This document shows positions 59,908 through 64,000 of a stretch of 64,000 bases of DNA, one piece after another. This stretch comes from JALYOC01 sp036675345 (GTDB lineage Bacteria > Myxococcota > Myxococcia > Myxococcales > Myxococcaceae). The stretch spans positions 62,001-126,000 of the forward strand of contig JAKFFE010000036.1 in assembly GCA_036675345.1 (NCBI GenBank). The letters run 5' to 3'. How positions within the stretch are numbered: the first letter of the stretch is position 1; each line of letters begins with the position of its first letter. A model generated the notes under the pieces. The model was not told the DNA's origin, did not search any database, and was given only the letters and a program-made list of their open reading frames with translations. A program made the position numbers and the translations under genes.

Positions 59908-60705
59908 TCAGCGTCTGGGACAGCTCGTACGGGCCGACTCTTCGGTGGCCGGAAGGTCCAGGAACAGCTTCAGCGCCGCCTGCTGGTTCTTGGGCAGCGC
60001 CTTGAAGCCAGGGGAGGCATCGAGCAGCTTCTGGAGCTCCTGGCGGGTGGCCGGCTCGATCTTCTCGCCGATCTCGGAGCCGTACTCGTCGACCCCGGAG
60101 CCCTTCTCGCCGATCTCGGCGCCCTTCTCGCCGACGTCGAAGTGATGCTCATCGACCCCGGAGCCCTTCTCGCCAATCTCGGCGCCCTTCTCGCCGACGT
60201 CGAAGTGATGCTCGTCGACCCCGGAGCCCTTCTCGCCGATCTCGGCGCCCTTCTCGCCGACGTCGAAGTGATGTTCGTCGACCCCGGAGCCCTTCTCGCC
60301 AATCTCGGCGCCCTTCTCGCCGACGTCGAAGTGATGCTCATCGACCTCGGAGCCCTTGGCGCCGACCCCGCCGGCGGTGGGGTGGGCCTCCACCCCGTGG
60401 GGATGGGCGTGGCGCTCGGCGGGCTTCCCCAGGAAGGCAAAGGTCTGCTTCGCCTGTTCGGTCGCCTCCGGGGAAGCCTTGACCCGACCCAGCAGGCGCG
60501 AGAACTCCGGGGGCATGAAGGTGGGGAGCTCCGGAGCGGCGGCGGCCCCCGAGGAGGGGACCGGGATCGTCTGACCCGTGGGGGCGGTCCGGAACTGATC
60601 CACGGCGATCCGGGGCGCGGCGGTGGGCGCGACCGCCGCGGGGGCCACGGTCGAGGTCGTCCTGGGAGCCACCGGCTCGGGGGGCTTGCCGATTTTGGAA
60701 GTCAT
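59908..60705 (-). CDS. Tandem-repeat protein of the amidoligase operon
   Basis: A 265-residue protein. Residues 1-70 are Pro/Ala/Thr-rich. About residues 113-205 consist of four near-identical 21-residue units (SGVDEHHFDVGEKGAEIGEK) plus a degraded fifth (VDEYGSEIGEK). Each unit presents paired histidines and alternating Glu, Lys and Asp. A helical tail (TRQELQKLLDASPGFKALPK) follows. There is no signal peptide and no enzyme motif. It is the first gene of the operon with a metallopeptidase and an amidoligase, so it is a candidate substrate or multi-core precursor. A metal-binding protein is the main alternative. Confidence 0.75.
   Translation of the reverse strand: MTSKIGKPPEPVAPRTTSTVAPAAVAPTAAPRIAVDQFRTAPTGQTIPVPSSGAAAAPELPTFMPPEFSRLLGRVKASPEATEQAKQTFAFLGKPAERHAHPHGVEAHPTAGGVGAKGSEVDEHHFDVGEKGAEIGEKGSGVDEHHFDVGEKGAEIGEKGSGVDEHHFDVGEKGAEIGEKGSGVDEHHFDVGEKGAEIGEKGSGVDEYGSEIGEKIEPATRQELQKLLDASPGFKALPKNQQAALKLFLDLPATEESARTSCPRR
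60091..60342 (-). repeat. Four 63-bp tandem repeats
   Basis: Four copies of a 63-bp unit begin at 60091, 60154, 60217 and 60280 and differ at only a few third-codon positions. They encode the 21-residue repeats of the operon's first protein. The length is a multiple of three, and copy-number change would keep the frame. Confidence 0.93.
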
Positions 60706-60780
60706 TTCAGGTCCTTGGGCGCGGCGGTCTCAGAAAACGACTGGCCCCGCTGCTGATTGTCGCGCTGCGGCGTGCCCTGT

Positions 60781-60815
60781 TCTCAAAAAATAGGAACCAG
60801 ATGGTTTTTAAAGTG
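60781..60815. promoter_or_regulatory. AT-rich site with small palindrome between divergent genes
   Basis: In the 194-bp divergent gap between the repeat-protein gene and cheA lies a run of about 30 bases unusually rich in A and T. It contains the interrupted palindrome AACCA-GA-TGGTT (60795-60806) flanked by A- and T-tracts. It is a plausible operator or promoter region shared by both transcripts; no clear -10/-35 pair was identified. Confidence 0.35.
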
Positions 60816-60899
60816 CCCGCTGGGGAGGCAGGCACGCCGGAACTCTCGCTCCAGGGCGCGCGGGGGTATCCTGCCACCTCTCCTGGGGATGAAGCGCCG

Positions 60900-63008
60900 A
60901 TGAGCCTCGACATGTCGAAGTACCTCGGCCTCTTCGTCAGCGAGGCCACCGAGCACCTCGAGGCGCTCGCCCAGGATCTGGTGGCGCTGGAGAAGAAGCC
61001 GGGGCCGCAGACCATCGACTCCATGTTCCGGCACGCGCACAGCGTGAAGGGGATGGCGGCCTCGATGGGCTTCGAGACGATCGCGGTGGTGGCTCACCGG
61101 ATCGAGGATCTGGTGGACGCGGTCCGCTCCGAGCCGGAGAAGCTGACCCGGGAGCTGGTGGATCTGATCCTCAGCGCCACCGATGTCCTCCTGGGCTTCG
61201 TCCGCGCCGCGCTCGACGGGGGACCCACCCAGGACGCCGGGCCGCTGCTGGGTCAGCTCAATGACCGGGTGATCGCGCTCCAGGGAAGGCCCGTGCAGGC
61301 CACCCGGGTGGCGGAGGATGTCACCGTCCATCGCGCCGGTCCGGAAGCAGGGGCTCCGGATCCGAAGGGGGTGGCAGCTCCCGCCGACGTCGCCGCGCCC
61401 GCCACCGGAACCGCGGCCCCGGGTGCAATCGGAACCCCGGCGGTGACCGGAAGTCCCGTCGCGACCGCCTCCGCTCCCGAGCCGGCCCCGGCGGCCAAGT
61501 CCGACTCCGGCCTGGGCCTTCCTCCCCGCTTCGCGGTCAAGGTCCGGGTCCAGCCCACCAGCCAGGCCCCGGGGGTGCGCGGCTTCCTGGTCCACAAGAA
61601 GCTCTCCGGCCTGGGGAACGTGTTCGACCTCAAGCCGGCGCTGGAGGACATCCGGGCCGGACGGATCCCGGATGGGCTGATCTCCCTGGAGCTGGAGACC
61701 TCGGTGGGCGAGGAAGGCCTGGCCCAGGCGCTGCGCAACGTCTCCGAGGTGGACACCGTCTCGATCAAGGCGGTGCAGCAGCAGGCAGTGGCGCCGATGC
61801 CTCCGCCCCCGGCGGCGGCGCCGGACGGTCCGAAGATCGTCGGCCAGGAGCCGGCCCGCACCGTCCGGGTGAAGACCGAGCTGCTGGACTACTTCCTGGA
61901 CACGGTGGGGGAGATGCTCCTGGCCACCGCCCGCATCCGCGAGGTGGGCAAGGTGCTGCCCAGCAACGCGCGCCCGGTGCTGGAGGAGAGCGTCTACCGG
62001 CTGCACGCCCTGGTGAAGGACCTCCACGACAAGGTGATGAGCGTCCGGATGACGCCGATCAGCGTCATCACCGACCGCCTCCCCCGCGCCGCCCGGGACA
62101 TCGCCCGCAAGCGCGACCGCGACGTGGACCTGGTGATCACCGGCGCGGAGATCGAGCTGGACCGGGCGATCATCGACGACCTCTCCGATCCCTTGCTCCA
62201 CATCCTGCGCAACTGCATCGACCACGGGCTGGAGGCGCCCGAGGCCCGGGTGGCCGCCAAGAAGCCGCCCAAAGGCAAGGTGCAGGTCTCGGTCCGCCGC
62301 GGCCGGGACCGGGTGATCGTGGAGATCGAAGACGACGGGCAGGGGATGGACGCCGGCCGTCTCAAGGCCAAGGCGCTGGAGCGGGGGCTGATCACCCAGG
62401 AGCAGCTGACCCGCATGACCGACCGCGAGGCGTTCATGCTGGCCTGCCTCCCCGGGGTCTCCACCGCCAAGGACGTCACCGACATCTCCGGCCGCGGGGT
62501 GGGGATGGACGCGGTCAAGCGCACGGTGGAGAACGTGGGCGGCTCGCTGGAGATCGAATCCGAGCGCGGCCGCGGCACCCGCTTCACCCTGCGGCTCCCC
62601 CTCACCGTGGCGGTGGTCCAGCTGCTCCTGGTCCAGGTGGGCAACGAGATCGTCGGCCTCCCCATCGCCAAGGTGCTGGGCGCGCTGGAGGCGGAGCCGG
62701 ACAAGCTCTCCCGCAGCCGGGACCGGGCGCTGCTCCCCTACGGGACCACCCTGCTCCCGGTGCACTCCATGGCCGAATTGATCGGCGTCCCCTCCGACAA
62801 CACCGCCCGGACCCGGCCCTTCGTGGTGATGGAGGGGGACGCGGGCAAGGTGGCGCTGCAGGTGGATCGGCTGCTGGGGCAGGAAGAAGTGGTGCTCAAA
62901 GCACTTTCTCGCCCCCTGGATCTGGTGCCTGGCCTCTCTGGCGTTACCATTCTGGGCACCGGTCGGCCTATCTTCATCCTGGACGTCCCCCGCCTGTTGG
63001 CAGCCTGA
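60900..63008 (+). CDS. cheA: CheA histidine kinase, DifE-like
   Basis: A 702-residue CheA from ATG 60900. The Hpt domain has phospho-His47 (MFRHAHSVKGMAASMG). An Ala/Pro-rich linker (about 140-205) precedes a small ferredoxin-like segment, a dimerisation domain (TVGEMLLATARIREV, SVRMTPISVITDR), HATPase (LLHILRNCIDHGLEAP, DDGQGMDAG, DISGRGVGMDAVKR) and the CheW-like domain (QLLLVQVGNEIVGLPIAKV). No receiver domain, unlike the hybrid CheA at 31 kb. It would phosphorylate the CheY at 57.5 kb. It is followed 2 bp later by cheC. Confidence 0.95.
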   Translation: MSLDMSKYLGLFVSEATEHLEALAQDLVALEKKPGPQTIDSMFRHAHSVKGMAASMGFETIAVVAHRIEDLVDAVRSEPEKLTRELVDLILSATDVLLGFVRAALDGGPTQDAGPLLGQLNDRVIALQGRPVQATRVAEDVTVHRAGPEAGAPDPKGVAAPADVAAPATGTAAPGAIGTPAVTGSPVATASAPEPAPAAKSDSGLGLPPRFAVKVRVQPTSQAPGVRGFLVHKKLSGLGNVFDLKPALEDIRAGRIPDGLISLELETSVGEEGLAQALRNVSEVDTVSIKAVQQQAVAPMPPPPAAAPDGPKIVGQEPARTVRVKTELLDYFLDTVGEMLLATARIREVGKVLPSNARPVLEESVYRLHALVKDLHDKVMSVRMTPISVITDRLPRAARDIARKRDRDVDLVITGAEIELDRAIIDDLSDPLLHILRNCIDHGLEAPEARVAAKKPPKGKVQVSVRRGRDRVIVEIEDDGQGMDAGRLKAKALERGLITQEQLTRMTDREAFMLACLPGVSTAKDVTDISGRGVGMDAVKRTVENVGGSLEIESERGRGTRFTLRLPLTVAVVQLLLVQVGNEIVGLPIAKVLGALEAEPDKLSRSRDRALLPYGTTLLPVHSMAELIGVPSDNTARTRPFVVMEGDAGKVALQVDRLLGQEEVVLKALSRPLDLVPGLSGVTILGTGRPIFILDVPRLLAA

Positions 63009-63010
63009 AC

Positions 63011-63607
63011 ATGGAAAGCCCCACCGAACTGCAGTTGGACGCGCTCCGCGAGGTCACCAACATCGGCGTTGGGCAGGCGGCCTCCGCCCTCTCCCGCCTG
63101 GTCGGTGGCCGGGCGGTGCGGATCGACGTCCCCCGCGCCCACGTGGCGGACCGCTCCACCCTGCCGTCGCTGCTGGAGATCCCCTCCGAGCCGCTGCTGG
63201 TGGCCTCTTTCGAGGTGCTGGGCGAGCTGTGGGGGCAACTGCTGATGGTGATGACCCAGGCCGATGCCCGCCGGCTGGCGCGGCTGCTCACCGGCTCCTC
63301 CGGAAACGTGGAGCTGGAGCGCAGCGCGCTGTCCGAGGCCGGGAACATCGTCGCCTCCGCCTGCCTCTCGGCAATCGGCGACCTGGCCCGGATGACCCTG
63401 CTCCCCTCCATCCCCGCGGTGGTGGAGCAGGTGGACGGGGCCCTGCTCCTGGAGGAGGCCCTGCACGAGGTGGAGGCCGGACCCGGACTGGGAGTGGTGC
63501 TGGAGGCGCGGTTCGTGGCCAGCACCGAGCTGCCGGTCAGCGGACAAATCCTGATGGTCCCGGCCCTCTCCAGCGTCAAACGCCTCCTTCAGCGTCTGGG
63601 GGTGTAG
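63011..63607 (+). CDS. cheC: CheC-like CheY-P phosphatase, DifG-like
   Basis: A 198-residue protein with two CheC helices: LREVTNIGVGQAASALSRLV and LSEAGNIVASACLSAIGDL. Each supplies the Glu and Asn of the ExxN phosphatase motif. CheC dephosphorylates CheY-P. Its location directly after cheA matches DifG in the Dif system. No CheD gene is visible in the window. Confidence 0.92.
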   Translation: MESPTELQLDALREVTNIGVGQAASALSRLVGGRAVRIDVPRAHVADRSTLPSLLEIPSEPLLVASFEVLGELWGQLLMVMTQADARRLARLLTGSSGNVELERSALSEAGNIVASACLSAIGDLARMTLLPSIPAVVEQVDGALLLEEALHEVEAGPGLGVVLEARFVASTELPVSGQILMVPALSSVKRLLQRLGV

Positions 63608-63618
63608 AACCCCGTTTC

Positions 63619-64000
63619 ATGGATGAGAAGTCACTCGCACAACTGCTGACGCAGGTGCGCGCAGGCAAGGTTTCGGTCGAGTCCGCCGTGGGCAGGCTCA
63701 AGGATCTCCCCTTCGCCGAGCTGGGCTACGCCACGCTCGACACCCACCGCTCGCTCCGCTTCGGGGTCCCGGAGGTGGTCTTGGGCGAACCCAAGACGGT
63801 GGAGCACCTGCTGGGGATCGTGGCCGCGCTCCACGAGCGCAAGCAAACGGTGCTGGTCACCCGGCTGCAGCCGGACAAGGCGGAGGCGCTGCTGCACGCC
63901 TTTCCCCAGGGCCGCTACGACGAGGTGGCGCGGATCTTCCAGATCAAGCACGGCAAGCCGAAGGCGGGGGTGATCGCCGTCGTCACCGGCGGCACCTCCG
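63619..64000 (+). CDS. larB: LarB-like nickel-pincer cofactor biosynthesis protein, partial
   Basis: About 127 N-terminal residues are visible; the gene continues past the right edge. The N-terminus (LAQLLTQVRAGKVSVESAVG, then LGYATLDTHRSLRFGVPEVV) is characteristic of LarB, and the visible end (GVIAVVTGGTS) is the start of its NCAIR-mutase-like core. LarB carboxylates and hydrolyses nicotinic acid adenine dinucleotide in nickel-pincer cofactor synthesis. It starts 11 bp after cheC. LarC and LarE would be expected downstream or elsewhere. Confidence 0.9.
   Translation, partial: MDEKSLAQLLTQVRAGKVSVESAVGRLKDLPFAELGYATLDTHRSLRFGVPEVVLGEPKTVEHLLGIVAALHERKQTVLVTRLQPDKAEALLHAFPQGRYDEVARIFQIKHGKPKAGVIAVVTGGTS

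Noticed and set aside
60091..60342. CRISPR or mobile repeat array
   Set aside because: The 63-bp units are in frame within a coding sequence with a proper start, ribosome spacing and operon context; there are no spacers.
60142..60756. Plus-strand open frame of Ala/Leu/Asp-rich repeats across the tandem-repeat gene
   Set aside because: It is the antisense of the 63-bp repeats and lacks a ribosome-binding site or family match; the minus-strand gene fits the operon.

Overview
The window is about 70% GC, tightly packed, and read from both strands. It looks like chromosomal DNA of a myxobacterium (Myxococcota). The signs are a Dif-like chemosensory gene set (MCP, CheW, CheY, CheA, CheC), a second hybrid chemosensory operon, an MglA-family GTPase with the TVPGQ signature, a Ser/Thr kinase with C-terminal TPR repeats, many hybrid two-component proteins and many lipoproteins. 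No rRNA, tRNA, CRISPR array or intact insertion sequence was found. Many genes overlap by 4 nt (ATGA, GTGA, TTGA), so most are in translationally coupled operons.

Layout. 1-5 kb: methyltransferase, thioredoxin-reductase-like flavoprotein, SCO1, a lipoprotein, a basic Ala/Lys-rich protein and a DUF72 protein. 4.4-7.2 kb: minus-strand operon with a response-regulator adenylate/guanylate cyclase, a degenerate sigma-54-activator-like protein with a histone-H1-like tail, and a membrane protein. 7.4-15.8 kb: a group of carboxylate-amine ligation enzymes (two ATP-grasp proteins, one ATP-grasp-like protein, a YbdK-type GCS2 ligase, a class I glutamine amidotransferase and a subtilase) with a YceI/DUF3108 pair between them. 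15.8-30 kb: TPR protein, CHASE-GAF histidine kinase, GDPD lipoprotein, HrcA, two enzymes, a 5'-truncated Ig-repeat surface protein, an APC permease and a TonB-dependent receptor. 27.7-38.9 kb: a chemosensory operon (CheW, CheR, ABC-type binding protein, MCP, CheW, CheA-REC, CheB-REC) that runs into the TonB receptor. 39-49.7 kb: Ser/Thr kinase, a putative papain-fold protein, lipid kinase, M50 protease, zinc-ribbon protein, DinG-like helicase and GNAT. 49.8-64 kb: MglA-like GTPase, PocR-type histidine kinase, ThiL and the Dif-like genes, with interruptions.

The Dif-like set is all on the plus strand but is split twice. The first interruption (54.8-57.0 kb) holds GC-rich tandem repeats, a 92-nt near-perfect palindrome, an AbiEi-like gene with an in-frame TAG, and a secreted nuclease. 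The second (57.9-60.7 kb) is a four-gene minus-strand operon: a protein with four 21-residue tandem repeats, an HExxH metallopeptidase, a 79-residue protein, and a protein carrying the motifs of the amidoligase (COOH-NH2 ligase) family.

The strongest candidate for an undescribed system is that amidoligase operon. It pairs a repetitive Glu/Lys/Asp-rich possible substrate with a peptidase and a predicted amide-bond-forming enzyme. The second candidate is the 7.4-15.8 kb ligase cluster. Functions proposed for either system are inference from motifs and gene order; no database search or structure prediction was run.
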